Shown piece by piece: positions 8,135 through 17,838 of a DNA stretch of 64,000 bases. The stretch's first letter is position 1. Each line of letters starts with the position of its first letter. The translations under genes were made by a program, and so were the position numbers. The stretch lies in the NCBI RefSeq assembly GCF_026625865.1, contig NZ_CP113067.1:1984001-2048000 (forward strand), in the 5' to 3' direction. This stretch comes from Microbacterium sp. SL75 (lineage in GTDB: Bacteria; Actinomycetota; Actinomycetes; Actinomycetales; Microbacteriaceae). The notes below the pieces were generated by a model, which was given only the letters and a program-made list of their open reading frames with translations, ran no database searches and was not told the origin of the DNA.

Positions 8135-8713
8135 TCATTCGAGGTTGGCGTGGCGCGGCCAGATCTCATCGGCCGAGAGGCCCGAGCGGTGCCAGAGGGC
8201 GTCGAAGATCGCGTCTCCCACGAGCACGACGGCCTGCTCGAAGAGGCTGCCCGCGTACTGGGTCGAGGCGGCCTCGGAGCGGTCGAGCTTGGCGGCAGCG
8301 GGAACGGTGACGAGGGCGTCGGCGGCGCGCCCCAGCGGCGAGTCGGGCGCGGTGGTGATCGCGACGACGCGGGCGCCGACATCGGCCGCGGTCTCTGCCG
8401 CGCGGACGATGCCTCCGGTGGTGCCCGAGCCGCTGGCGGTCAGCAGGGCGTCCTTCGCGCCGATCGCGGGTGTCGTGGTCTCGCCGACGACGTGCACCTC
8501 GAGGCCGAGGTGCATCAGGCGCATCGCCGTCATGCGCAGCGCGAGGCCCGAGCGCCCCGCGCCGAGGACGAAGACACGATCGACCTCTGTGAGCACGTCG
8601 AGCACGCCGTCGAGGTCACCGGGCTCCGAGACGAGACGATCGACGACGGATGCCAGCTCCCCGGCGATGCGCGAGAGGGAGGAATCGACGGTGGCGTCGT
8701 CGCGGGACATCAT
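8135..8713 (-). CDS. hxlB: 6-phospho-3-hexuloisomerase
   Basis: A 192-residue SIS-domain sugar-phosphate isomerase that turns hexulose 6-phosphate into fructose 6-phosphate, the second step of the RuMP pathway. Visible are the sugar-binding loop VFVLGAGRSGLALRM, the LHVVGE-like strand written EVHVVGETTTPAI, TASGSGTTGG and the closing DAIFDALWHRSGLSADEIWPRHANLE typical of PHI. Start chosen at the ATG ATG pair (8713/8710); the same frame is open to 8770 but that part would cross the promoter region. It is divergent from a LuxR-type gene with a perfect inverted repeat between them, a likely control point. Confidence 0.9.
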   Translation of the reverse strand: MMSRDDATVDSSLSRIAGELASVVDRLVSEPGDLDGVLDVLTEVDRVFVLGAGRSGLALRMTAMRLMHLGLEVHVVGETTTPAIGAKDALLTASGSGTTGGIVRAAETAADVGARVVAITTAPDSPLGRAADALVTVPAAAKLDRSEAASTQYAGSLFEQAVVLVGDAIFDALWHRSGLSADEIWPRHANLE

Positions 8714-8767
8714 GACCCCATGCTGCGCCGGTGCGGACGCCGCACGGGCCGGTCGACCGCAGGGGGC

Positions 8768-8789
8768 CACCTACCCGAATGGGTAGGTG
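8768..8789. promoter_or_regulatory. Perfect inverted repeat operator candidate
   Basis: CACCTACCC-GAAT-GGGTAGGTG: 9-bp arms with a 4-nt spacer, in the 100-bp divergent region between hxlB and the LuxR-type gene, 13 bp upstream of the TAGGTT box of the latter. It is a good candidate binding site for that regulator, acting on both promoters. Confidence 0.6.
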
Positions 8790-8801
8790 CACGCCGTGGT
8801 C

Positions 8802-8807
8802 TAGGTT
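8802..8807 (+). promoter_or_regulatory. Leaderless -10 box (TAGGTT)
   Basis: TAGGTT followed by 6 nt and the GTG start of the LuxR-type gene; the expected transcription start coincides with the start codon. Confidence 0.6.
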
Positions 8808-8813
8808 GAACAC

Positions 8814-9653
8814 GTGACGTCCGTACCCGCCCTCGCCTCCCCGGCATCCCGCGCGCTCGTCACCGAGCACGAACGCATCGTCGCCGAACAGGCCGATCGG
8901 CACGCGGTCACGCTCGAGTCCGTGCTCGCGGTCCTGCGCTCATCGCGCCTCGACGACCGCGCGGCCCGGACCCTCGCCACCGAGACCGCGGCCGCGGCTC
9001 TGGTGGTGCTGCGCACCTCGACCGACCAGCAGCACGGCGTTCTGCTCGAGCCGGTCACCGGTGCCTTCGCGCGCCTACGCAGCGACCTGCGTCCGCTCGT
9101 GCGCCACGGCGACCTCGACGTGCAGTTCGTCGAGCCGCCGACCACCGGGCGCGCCCTTCCCGGTGAGGTCGCGCACGAAGCGCGCGCGATCGTCCGCAGC
9201 GCGGTACTGGCCCTGCTCGACCGTGGAGCGCCGCACCGCGTGCGCATCCAGTGGGATTGCGACGGCCTGAACCTGCTCATCGGTATCCGCGACGACGGCG
9301 AGGGGCGGCTGACCGCGCACGACGATTCGCTGCGCCCGATCGTCGAACGGGTGAGCGCGCTGAACGGGGCCTTCGACGTCGCCTCGACGCCCGGGTGGGG
9401 CTCGGAGGTATCGGTGCGGCTTCCTCTCGACCCGCCGGCGCGCCCCGAGTTCCTCGACGACGCGGTGGATCTGAGCCCGCGAGAGCGAGAAGTGCTCACG
9501 CTCGTCATCGTCGGCTCGCGCAACCGCGCCATCGCGACGCAGTTGGGGATCAGCGAGAACACCGTGAAGTTCCACGTGTCCAACCTGCTGCGCAAAGCCG
9601 GGGTCGCGACCCGGGCGGAACTCGTGGCGCTGGGTGCGTCTCGCGTTCCCTAG
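8814..9653 (+). CDS. LuxR-type regulator with a kinase-like ATPase domain
   Basis: A 279-residue protein with a C-terminal LuxR/FixJ helix-turn-helix (about 219-275: LSPREREVLTLV, then GISENTVKFHVSNLLRKAG) and, in the middle (about 110-210), a segment resembling a histidine-kinase HATPase_c fold (GIRDDGEGRL, then STPGWGSEVSVRLPL). No receiver domain or phospho-acceptor Asp is evident, so it differs from a normal two-component regulator; it looks like a kinase ATPase module fused directly to a DNA-binding head. GTG start at 8814 follows a leaderless TAGGTT box. Divergent from the RuMP pair, it may control hxlBA, sensing unknown. Confidence 0.82.
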   Translation: MTSVPALASPASRALVTEHERIVAEQADRHAVTLESVLAVLRSSRLDDRAARTLATETAAAALVVLRTSTDQQHGVLLEPVTGAFARLRSDLRPLVRHGDLDVQFVEPPTTGRALPGEVAHEARAIVRSAVLALLDRGAPHRVRIQWDCDGLNLLIGIRDDGEGRLTAHDDSLRPIVERVSALNGAFDVASTPGWGSEVSVRLPLDPPARPEFLDDAVDLSPREREVLTLVIVGSRNRAIATQLGISENTVKFHVSNLLRKAGVATRAELVALGASRVP

Positions 9654-9671
9654 CCTCGCGCGGGGGAGCCG

Positions 9672-10478
9672 TCAGTAACTGTCGCGCTCGCCCGAGGCCA
9701 CCCGCGCGGTGACGAACCGCGTAGCGAGCGCCTCGGAAGCCCGCGCGAGCAGGGCGACGTCCGCCCCGACGGCGACGAAGTCGGCGCCCGCGTCGAGGTA
9801 GGCCTCGGCCACCGCGGGGTCGAACGCGTTCACGCCGACCGGGGTTCCGGCATCCCGGGCCGCGGCGAACACGGCGTGCACGGCGGCGACCACGTCGGGG
9901 TGCGTCTGCTGTCCGAGAAGACCCATGGATGCCGAGAGGTCGGAGGGGCCGACGAAGACGGCATCCACCCCCTCGACGGCGGCGATATCTGCCGCGGCGG
10001 CGACGCCGTCGGTCGTCTCGATCTGCACGGTGAGCGAGACGTGCTCGGCGGCGTCGGCGAGGTACCCGTCGATCCGGTTCCAGCGCGCGCTGCGGGCCAA
10101 GGCGCTCCCGACCCCGCGAACCCCGGCGGGCGGATAGCGAGTGGCGGCGACCGCGGCGCGGGCCTCGTCGGCCGAGGACACCATCGGGACGATGAGGCTC
10201 TGCGCGCCGAGGTCGAGCACCTGTTTGATGACGACCGGGTCGTTCCACGGCACGCGGACGACGGGGGTCACCGGGTACGCGGCGCTCACCTGCAACAGCG
10301 CGAGCACGGTTTCAAGCGAGGTGGCGGAGTGCTCCATGTCGATCAGCAGCCAGTCCAGGCCCGAGCCCGCGGCGATCTCGGCGCTGACGGTGCTGCCCGA
10401 GCACACCCACATCCCCGCGAGAGGTCGATCGGACGCCGCGAGCGCGGCGCGGAACGTCGGGGTCAGACGAAGCGGCAC
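9672..10478 (-). CDS. hpaI: 4-hydroxy-2-oxoheptane-1,7-dioate aldolase (HpcH/HpaI family)
   Basis: A 268-residue class II aldolase that cleaves 4-hydroxy-2-oxoheptanedioate into pyruvate and succinic semialdehyde, the last step of homoprotocatechuate breakdown. Family marks are clear: GMWVCSGS near the start, LLIDMEHS, IKQVLDLGAQSLIVPMV, RGVGSALARS, the metal-ligand Glu in VQIETTDGV and the Asp in VFVGPSDLSASMG. The ATG at 10478 overlaps the end of hpaH by 16 bp, so the genes are coupled. It is the last gene of the leftward hpa operon and converges tail to tail with the LuxR-type gene, with only 18 bp between stops and no obvious terminator. Confidence 0.93.
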   Translation of the reverse strand: MPLRLTPTFRAALAASDRPLAGMWVCSGSTVSAEIAAGSGLDWLLIDMEHSATSLETVLALLQVSAAYPVTPVVRVPWNDPVVIKQVLDLGAQSLIVPMVSSADEARAAVAATRYPPAGVRGVGSALARSARWNRIDGYLADAAEHVSLTVQIETTDGVAAAADIAAVEGVDAVFVGPSDLSASMGLLGQQTHPDVVAAVHAVFAAARDAGTPVGVNAFDPAVAEAYLDAGADFVAVGADVALLARASEALATRFVTARVASGERDSY

Positions 10479-11248
10479 GAGATCGTTCCCATCGGTCCGT
10501 AGTCGCAGAGGACGTCATCGCCCCGCGACACCCACATCGGGCGCGTGAACGATCCTGCCAGGATGATCTCGCCCGCCTCCAGGCGCGCGCCGTGCTGGGC
10601 GAACTTGTTCGCGAGCCAGGCGACGCCGGTAGCGGGATGGCCGAGGACACCGGCCGCGACCCCGGTCTCCTCGATCTCGCCGTTGCGGCTGAGCACGCCC
10701 GGCACCCACCGCAGGTCGATCTCGTCGGGGCGCCTGTGCACCTCGCCGAGCACCATGGCGCCGTAGGCCGCGTTGTCACTGATGGTGTCGACGATCGTGC
10801 GGCCCTCGAGCTCGATGTGCGAGTTGAGCACCTCGAGGGCCGGCACGGCGTAGTCGATCGCGGCCAGTGCGTCGTCGAGTGTGCAGTCGGGGCCCTCGAG
10901 TGGCTTCTTCAGCACGAAGGCGAGTTCGACCTCGATACGCACGTTCGAGAAGTGATCCACGGGGATCTCGGCCCCCGAGCGGTACACGGTGTCGTCGAAC
11001 ATCACGCCGTAGTCGGGCTCGGTGATGCCGGTCGCCTGCTGCATGGCCTTCGACGTCAGCCCGATTTTGCGCCCCACGAGGGTGCGACCCGCGGCGAGCT
11101 GCGTATCGCGCCAGCGGCCCTGGATCCGGTACGAGTCGTCGACCGTGGCATCCGGGTACCTCGCCGTGATGCGCGGAATGACCGCGTGCGTGCGGTCGGC
11201 CTCGGCGAGCTCGGCCGCGATGGCGTCGATCTGTGCGTCGGTGAGCAT
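10463..11248 (-). CDS. hpaH: 2-oxo-hept-4-ene-1,7-dioate hydratase
   Basis: A 261-residue hydratase of the 2-keto-4-pentenoate hydratase (MhpD/HpaH) branch of the FAH superfamily. It adds water to 2-oxohept-4-enedioate in the homoprotocatechuate pathway. Motifs: GRKIGLTSKAMQQATGITEPDYG, the Mg-ligand stretch IEVELAFVLKKPL, ALEVLNSHIE and SDNAAYGAMVLG. The ATG at 11248 is one base beyond the hpaD stop; a long open extension upstream overlaps hpaD and is not coding. It is the fifth gene in the leftward operon, followed by hpaI with a 16-bp overlap. Confidence 0.93.
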   Translation of the reverse strand: MLTDAQIDAIAAELAEADRTHAVIPRITARYPDATVDDSYRIQGRWRDTQLAAGRTLVGRKIGLTSKAMQQATGITEPDYGVMFDDTVYRSGAEIPVDHFSNVRIEVELAFVLKKPLEGPDCTLDDALAAIDYAVPALEVLNSHIELEGRTIVDTISDNAAYGAMVLGEVHRRPDEIDLRWVPGVLSRNGEIEETGVAAGVLGHPATGVAWLANKFAQHGARLEAGEIILAGSFTRPMWVSRGDDVLCDYGPMGTISCRFV

Positions 11249-11249
11249 G

Positions 11250-12407
11250 TCAGAGCTGGTTGCCGAGCTTGAACTCGGCGGAGGGGGCGGATGCCGATTC
11301 CTCCGGCGCGCGGGTGTAGCTGAAACCGTCGGCGCCGATGGTGACGGCCATCTCGCTGGAGTGTTCGCGCGCGCGGACCGGCTGCGGGTTGCCGTCGAGG
11401 TCGAGCACGAGCGAGCCGTCGGTGTACCAGCTGGGGACCACCGGGTTGCCCCACCAGTCGCGGCGCTGATTGTCGTGCACGTCCCACGTGATGACCGGGT
11501 TGTCGGGGTCGCCGGTGTAGTAGTCCTGCGTGTAGATCTCGACGCGGTGCCCGTCGGGGTCGCGCAGGTACAGGTAGAACGCGTTCGAGACGCCGTGGCG
11601 GCCGGGACCGCGCTCGATGGCATCCGAGCGGCGGAGCGCGCCGAGCTTGTCGCAGATGGCGAGGATGTTGTGCTTCTCGTGCGTCGCGAAGCAGACGTGG
11701 TGCATGCGGGGGCCGTCGCCGCCGGTCATGGCGGTGTCGTGCACGGTGGGCTTGCGGCGCATCCAGGCGGCGTAGACCGTGCCCTCCTCGTCTTGGATGT
11801 CCTCGGTCACGCGGAAACCGAGCGACTGCATGAAGTTCACCGCGCGGGGGACGTCGGGCGTGATCTGGTTGAAGTGGTCGAGGCGCACGAGCTCACCGGG
11901 GGAGTGCAGGTCGTAGCGCCACGAGAGGCGCTCCTGGTGCTCGGTGTCGAAGAAGAACTCGTAGGGGAATCCGAGAGGGTCGACCACGCGCACGGAATCG
12001 CCGATGCCCTCGGTGAACCCGCCCGGCTCGCGGCGGACGTCGCAGCCGAGCTCCTCGTAGAACGCCACCGCCTTGTCGAGATCTTCCGCCGACCGCACGC
12101 GATACGAGAACGCGGCGACCGCGGCCACGTCGCCCTGACGCAGCACGAGGTTGTGGTGGATGAACTCCTCGGTGGAGCGGAGGTAGATCGCCTCGTCGTC
12201 CTCTGCGGTGACGTGCAGTCCCAGCACGTCGACGTAGAAGACCCGGGATGCCGGGAGATCGGTGACCACGAGCTCCATGTACGCGCAGCGCAGGATGTCG
12301 GGTGCGGGAGACGTGGGGGTGGGGATGGGATCGTCCGAGGCGATCGGGGCCTCCTGGGTCACCCAGAACCCGGAGGAGGTCTTCTCTTCTTCGGTGTGCT
12401 TCGTCAT
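11250..12407 (-). CDS. hpaD: 3,4-dihydroxyphenylacetate (homoprotocatechuate) 2,3-dioxygenase
   Basis: A 385-residue extradiol ring-cleaving dioxygenase made of two vicinal-oxygen-chelate modules. The metal ligands fit the type I extradiol pattern: His in VRLDHFNQIT, His in RMHHVCF, and Glu in DGHRVEIYTQDYYTGD. Length and C-terminal tail agree with the Fe/Mn homoprotocatechuate 2,3-dioxygenases of Brevibacterium and Arthrobacter. It opens the ring of homoprotocatechuate to 5-carboxymethyl-2-hydroxymuconate semialdehyde, the substrate of HpaE encoded upstream. The spacing to hpaE is 55 bp, to hpaH 1 bp. Confidence 0.94.
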   Translation of the reverse strand: MTKHTEEEKTSSGFWVTQEAPIASDDPIPTPTSPAPDILRCAYMELVVTDLPASRVFYVDVLGLHVTAEDDEAIYLRSTEEFIHHNLVLRQGDVAAVAAFSYRVRSAEDLDKAVAFYEELGCDVRREPGGFTEGIGDSVRVVDPLGFPYEFFFDTEHQERLSWRYDLHSPGELVRLDHFNQITPDVPRAVNFMQSLGFRVTEDIQDEEGTVYAAWMRRKPTVHDTAMTGGDGPRMHHVCFATHEKHNILAICDKLGALRRSDAIERGPGRHGVSNAFYLYLRDPDGHRVEIYTQDYYTGDPDNPVITWDVHDNQRRDWWGNPVVPSWYTDGSLVLDLDGNPQPVRAREHSSEMAVTIGADGFSYTRAPEESASAPSAEFKLGNQL

Positions 12408-12462
12408 GGGGTCGCGTCCTTGCGTGTGTGTCTGCGTCTGCGTGCGCGGGTCGGGGTCTCGC

Positions 12463-13971
<1,509 letters not shown>

Positions 13972-13994
13972 TGATGCTCCTTCTTCGGAGGGGG

Positions 13995-14013
13995 CGGATG
14001 CCGATGGCATCCG
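13995..14013 (-). terminator. Small GGATGCC hairpin between gntR and hpaE
   Basis: CGGATGCC-GAT-GGCATCCG: 8-bp perfect stem with the same GAT loop as the terminators at 481 and 605, but without extended arms or T-run. It may reduce read-through from gntR into hpaE, or just be a copy of the abundant heptamer pair. Confidence 0.4.
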
Positions 14014-14016
14014 GAA

Positions 14017-14703
14017 TCAGAAAGCGGGCAGGCCGAGCACCTGGTCGGGGTGCTCGTGGATCATGTAGGCGTCGAGAGTCGCCGAGCGATGGCGTCGCGA
14101 GACCTTCTCGATCTCGGCGAGCGGGGCGCCGTTCTCGATCAGCACGAGGATGTTCTCGTGCTCGCGCACGGACTCGGCGGCGCGACCGGGCACGAAGCTG
14201 AAGGTGGAGTCGCGCAGGTGGCCGAGGCGCGCCCACTCGGCCTGCACGAGCTCGAGCATGCGCGGGTTGGCGCACTTGGTGAACAGGATCGCGTGGAACT
14301 CCTGGTTCAGCGCGGTGAAGGACCGCGGATCGAAGTGCTCGAGCGTCTCGACCATGAGCTCGTTGACCTGGCGTGCGCGTCGCACGTCGTCGGTGGTCAG
14401 CGCGCGGGCCGACAGCGCGGTCGCCGCGCCCTCGAGCAGGCTGAGCGCCTGCATGCTGAAGCGGTAGGCGGTGTCGTCGACCATCGAGACGCGGGCGCCG
14501 ACGTTGCGCTCGAACATGACGAGCCCCTCGGCCTCGAGCTGACGGATCGCTTCGCGCACCGGCACGACGCTCATGTCGAGTTCTCCGGCGATCGAGCCCA
14601 GGACGAGCCGGTAGCCGGGGGTGAACTCCTGAGAGGCGATGCGGGTCTTGATCCAGTGGTACGCGCGCTGGGATTTGCTCTGGGTCGAGGTGCTGGCATC
14701 CAT
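14017..14703 (-). CDS. GntR-family regulator (FadR/FCD subfamily)
   Basis: A 228-residue transcription factor: N-terminal winged helix (about 12-75; the recognition region reads DMSVVPVREAIRQLEAEGLV) and a C-terminal all-helical FCD ligand domain with the metal-binding Asp/His pattern (ALNQEFHAILFTKCANP, then a late HE-N and RRHRSATLDAY). Such proteins usually repress the catabolic operon they sit in and release DNA on binding an acid intermediate. Start at ATG 14703 overlaps the stop of the FAH-RraA gene by one base (TGATG). It is inside the hpa operon, and the pseudo-palindrome ATCGTATATGAT at 16267-16278 is a plausible target. Confidence 0.88.
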   Translation of the reverse strand: MDASTSTQSKSQRAYHWIKTRIASQEFTPGYRLVLGSIAGELDMSVVPVREAIRQLEAEGLVMFERNVGARVSMVDDTAYRFSMQALSLLEGAATALSARALTTDDVRRARQVNELMVETLEHFDPRSFTALNQEFHAILFTKCANPRMLELVQAEWARLGHLRDSTFSFVPGRAAESVREHENILVLIENGAPLAEIEKVSRRHRSATLDAYMIHEHPDQVLGLPAF

Positions 14704-16241
14704 CAGGCGTTCTTCTCGCTGTCGAAGCGGGCGCGCCACGCGGCGTTCATCGGGAAGAGGCCCTCGACGGGATGACCGGATGCCACCTGGCGGGCGATCC
14801 ACGCATCTTCTTCCTCCTGCGCGAGGGCGGCGTCGGCCACCTCGTCGGCCAGGGCGGGCGGGATGACGATGACCCCGTCGCCGTCGCCCACGAGGATGTC
14901 GCCGGGCTCGACGGTGGTGCCGCCGCAGCCGACGGCCACGTCGGTTTCCCACGGCACGTGGCGCCTTCCGAGGACGGCGGGGTGGGCGCCGGCGGTGAAG
15001 ACGGGGATTCCGACGGCGGCCACGGCCTCGGCGTCGCGGACGCCCCCGTCGGTGACGATCGCTGCGGCGCCGCGGGCGTGCGCGCGGAGGGCGAGGATGT
15101 CTCCGAGCGTCCCGGATCCGGTCTCACCGCGCGCCTCGATGACGATGACCTCGCCCGCTTCGACCGCGTCGAAGGCGCGCTTCTGCGCGTTCTGGCCGCC
15201 GCCGTGGGCGGCGAAGAGGTCTTCGCGGTGCGGGACGAAGCGCAGGGTCCGGGCCGTGCCCACGAAGCGGCTGCCCGGGGTCAGCGGGTGCACCCCGTCG
15301 ATGGTCACGTCGTTCAGGCCGCGCTTGCGCAGCTGCCCGCTGAGGGCGGCGACGGGGACGCGCGAGAGCTTGTCGCGCAGGGCGGGGGAGAGAGGGTCGG
15401 ACCCGGTCGCGAGAACGGGGGACGCCACGGAAACGGGCTCGTCCGCCGCCTCGCCGGCTGTTTTGGTGGCATCGCCTGATCTCGCTGCGGCCGCGGCCTC
15501 CGGCGACCCCCACGCCTCGGTGCGCTGGGTGTCGTCCGCCGCGGGCAGCGAGCCGATCGCGGCGTCGAACGCCCGGTCGCCCTGGACCACCGTGGTGCGG
15601 AGCTTTCCTGTCGAGAGGGCTCCGGCATCGACCTGCACCTCGACCACCTGGCCCGGCGTGACGACCGAGGAGCCCGCGGGGGTGCCGGTCAGGACGACGT
15701 CTCCGGTCTCGAGGGTGAAGTGCTGCGACAGGTCGGCGACGATCCGGGCGAGGGGGAAGATGAGGCCCGCGGTCGAGTCGTCTTGAACGAGCTCTCCGTC
15801 GACCCAGGTGCGCAGCCGCAGGTTCTCGGGGTCGACATCGCGGGCATCGATGAGTGCGGGGCCGAGCGGCGTGTAGCCGTCACCGCCCTTCGACCGGACG
15901 TTCGAGCCCTTGTCGTTGGCCCGGAGGTCGTAGAGGCCGAAGTCGTTCGCGGCGGTGACCGATGCCACGTGCGACCACGCGGCATCCGGAGTCACCCACC
16001 GCGCGGGGGTGCCGATGACCAGCGCGATCTCGCCCTCGAACGCGAGGAGTTCGGTACCCGCGGGGCGTTCGATGTCGACCCCCGAGGGGGCCAGTGAGCT
16101 CGACGGCTTGAAGAAGTACGAGGGGGCGGCGGGGCGTCGGCCGCGTTGATCGGCGCGCGAGGCGTACGACAGGTGGACGGCCACGATCTTGCCCGGACGG
16201 GCGCCGAGAGCGGCGAACCGGGGGTCGGTGGTGTCGTTCAT
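14703..16241 (-). CDS. FAH-domain isomerase/decarboxylase fused to an RraA-like domain (HpaG-type fusion)
   Basis: A 512-residue two-domain protein. Residues about 15-232 are a fumarylacetoacetate-hydrolase domain (FEGEIALVIG with Glu71, NDFGLYDLR with Asp100, GDVVLTGTPAGSS near 180-192), as in HpaG, which decarboxylates OPET and isomerises HHDD. A linker of about 50 residues, rich in Ala, Ser and Glu (236-285), leads to an RraA/4-hydroxy-4-methyl-2-oxoglutarate aldolase domain with the metal/substrate motif GGVRD (399-403) and VGDGDGVIVIP (451-461). E. coli HpaG instead joins two FAH domains. I infer that the RraA part supplies the decarboxylase step. Start ATG 16241 chosen by fit to FAH proteins; it is the first gene of the operon. 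Confidence 0.85.
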   Translation of the reverse strand: MNDTTDPRFAALGARPGKIVAVHLSYASRADQRGRRPAAPSYFFKPSSSLAPSGVDIERPAGTELLAFEGEIALVIGTPARWVTPDAAWSHVASVTAANDFGLYDLRANDKGSNVRSKGGDGYTPLGPALIDARDVDPENLRLRTWVDGELVQDDSTAGLIFPLARIVADLSQHFTLETGDVVLTGTPAGSSVVTPGQVVEVQVDAGALSTGKLRTTVVQGDRAFDAAIGSLPAADDTQRTEAWGSPEAAAAARSGDATKTAGEAADEPVSVASPVLATGSDPLSPALRDKLSRVPVAALSGQLRKRGLNDVTIDGVHPLTPGSRFVGTARTLRFVPHREDLFAAHGGGQNAQKRAFDAVEAGEVIVIEARGETGSGTLGDILALRAHARGAAAIVTDGGVRDAEAVAAVGIPVFTAGAHPAVLGRRHVPWETDVAVGCGGTTVEPGDILVGDGDGVIVIPPALADEVADAALAQEEEDAWIARQVASGHPVEGLFPMNAAWRARFDSEKNA

Positions 16242-16250
16242 GAAGCTCCC

Positions 16251-16278
16251 TTGCGTCGTATTCGAAATCGTATATGAT
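16251..16278 (+). promoter_or_regulatory. Divergent hpa control region: promoter and GntR-like palindrome
   Basis: TTGCGT (16251-16256), 16 nt, then TATGAT (16273-16278) make a plausible promoter for the transporter gene. The last hexamer overlaps the imperfect palindrome ATCGTATATGAT (16267-16278), which has the shape of FCD-type GntR operators. Repressor binding here would block both divergent units. Confidence 0.5.
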
Positions 16279-16363
16279 CCGAAAGGCGGGGGCAAGCACG
16301 GCCCCGCCCCCCCTCTCGACAGCGACGTCGCGGTCTCGACGATGACGTCAAAGGAGCCCACCC

Positions 16364-17755
16364 ATGTCCACCGCATCTCCTCGCCCCTCGGACGGTTTCA
16401 CGCCGACCGGCACCATCTCGACCTCCGGCGATCGCCGCCGCGTGGTCTTCGCCACCGTCGTCGGAACCACCGTCGAGTGGTACGACTTCTTCCTCTACGC
16501 CTCGGCGGCGGGTCTGGTCTTCGGCCAGCTCTTCTTCGCCCCGGCCGGACCCGGGGTCGCACAGATCCTGTCGTTCCTCACCGTGGGGCTGAGCTTCCTC
16601 TTCCGCCCCCTCGGCGCCTTCCTCGCCGGCCACCTCGGCGACAAGTACGGCCGTCGGGTGGTGCTGATGATCACGCTGATCCTCATGGGCGCCTCGACGA
16701 CCCTGATCGGAGTGCTTCCGACCTTCGACGTCATCGGCGTCGCGGCCCCCGTGCTGCTGATCCTGCTGCGCGTGCTGCAGGGCGTCTCGGCCGGAGGCGA
16801 GTGGGGCGGCGCGGTGCTCATGGCCGTCGAGCACGCCCCCAAGGCCAAGCGGAGCCTCTTCGGCGCCGCCCCCCAGCTCGGCGTTCCGCTGGGTCTGCTG
16901 CTGGCGAGCGGCATGCTCGCACTCATGGCGGTCATCGCCCCCGGCGACGCCTTCTTCGCGTGGGGCTGGCGCGTGCCGTTCCTGCTGTCGTTCGTGCTGA
17001 TCCTCATCGGCTACTACGTGCGCCGGAAGGTCGAGGAGAGCCCGGTCTTCCTCGAGCTGGCCGAGCGCAAAGAGAAGACGCGGATGCCGATCGTGCAGCT
17101 GTTCCGCAAGCACGCGCTGCTCGTGCTCATCGCCGCGCTCGTCTTCGCCGGCAACAACGCCGTGGGGTACATGACCACGGGCGGCTACATCCAGCGTTAC
17201 GCCACGAACCCCGACGGGCCCGTGGGCCTGGCGACGGCCGACGTGCTGGGAGCCGTCACCATCTCGGCCGTGTCGTGGCTCGTCTTCACCTGGATCGGCG
17301 GGTGGATCGGTGACGTCATCGGTCGTCGCACCACCTACCTCATCGGGTGGGCGGCGCTGTTGGTCGGTGTCTTCCTGCTGTTCCCCCTGGTCAACACCGC
17401 GAGCATCGGCCTGCTGACCCTGGGGCTCGTGGTGCTGACCGTGGGCCTCGGCCTCACCTACGGGCCCCAGGCGGCGCTCTACGCCGAGCTGTTCCCGGCA
17501 TCCATCCGCTTCTCGGGGGTGTCGATCTCGTACGCGCTCGGCGCGATCCTGGGCGGTGCGTTCGCCCCGACGATCGCCGAGGCGCTGGTGCGCGAGACGG
17601 GGTCGACCGCGTCGGTGACCTGGTACCTCGCGGGCATGGTGGTGCTCGGCGCGATCGCCACGCTGGTGCTCCGCGATCGCAGCGGCATCCCGCTGGGCCC
17701 CGACCACGAGGCCGAGCAGGCGGTCAGTCCGGTGCGGGGGCTCTCGAAGGTCTGA
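16364..17755 (+). CDS. MFS transporter, metabolite:H+ symporter (MHS) family
   Basis: A 463-residue inner-membrane transporter with 12 predicted helices. MHS marks are strong: VEWYDFFLYASAAGLVFGQL at the first helix, GHLGDKYGRRVVL after helix 2, RVLQGVSAGGEWGGAVLMAVE, and the cytoplasmic loop AERKEKTRMPIVQLFRKH. ATG at 16364 follows AAGGAG. It is divergent from the hpa operon and shares its control region, so the substrate is probably an aromatic acid such as 4-hydroxyphenylacetate or homoprotocatechuate; other MHS members carry shikimate, proline or dicarboxylates, so this is inference. A GC-rich hairpin follows its stop. Confidence 0.88.
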   Translation: MSTASPRPSDGFTPTGTISTSGDRRRVVFATVVGTTVEWYDFFLYASAAGLVFGQLFFAPAGPGVAQILSFLTVGLSFLFRPLGAFLAGHLGDKYGRRVVLMITLILMGASTTLIGVLPTFDVIGVAAPVLLILLRVLQGVSAGGEWGGAVLMAVEHAPKAKRSLFGAAPQLGVPLGLLLASGMLALMAVIAPGDAFFAWGWRVPFLLSFVLILIGYYVRRKVEESPVFLELAERKEKTRMPIVQLFRKHALLVLIAALVFAGNNAVGYMTTGGYIQRYATNPDGPVGLATADVLGAVTISAVSWLVFTWIGGWIGDVIGRRTTYLIGWAALLVGVFLLFPLVNTASIGLLTLGLVVLTVGLGLTYGPQAALYAELFPASIRFSGVSISYALGAILGGAFAPTIAEALVRETGSTASVTWYLAGMVVLGAIATLVLRDRSGIPLGPDHEAEQAVSPVRGLSKV

Positions 17756-17768
17756 GTCCGTCCGGTTC

Positions 17769-17798
17769 GGCCCCGTCGCGCTCCGGTGCGGCGGGGCC
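17769..17798 (+). terminator. Hairpin terminator after the MHS transporter
   Basis: GGCCCCGTCGC / GCGGCGGGGCC arms (one G-T pair) with an 8-nt loop, 13 bp after the stop codon, followed by TTCGG. Confidence 0.7.
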
Positions 17799-17838
17799 TT
17801 CGGCATGGGGGAGGTGCCCGGCTCCCGGGTTCTGCGGG

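Noticed and set aside
7482-8138. Hexulose-phosphate synthase start at 8138 in ATGA overlap with hxlB
   Set aside because: It would add 11 residues not found in the family and has no ribosome-binding site, whereas 8105 has AAGAAGGA; not fully excluded.
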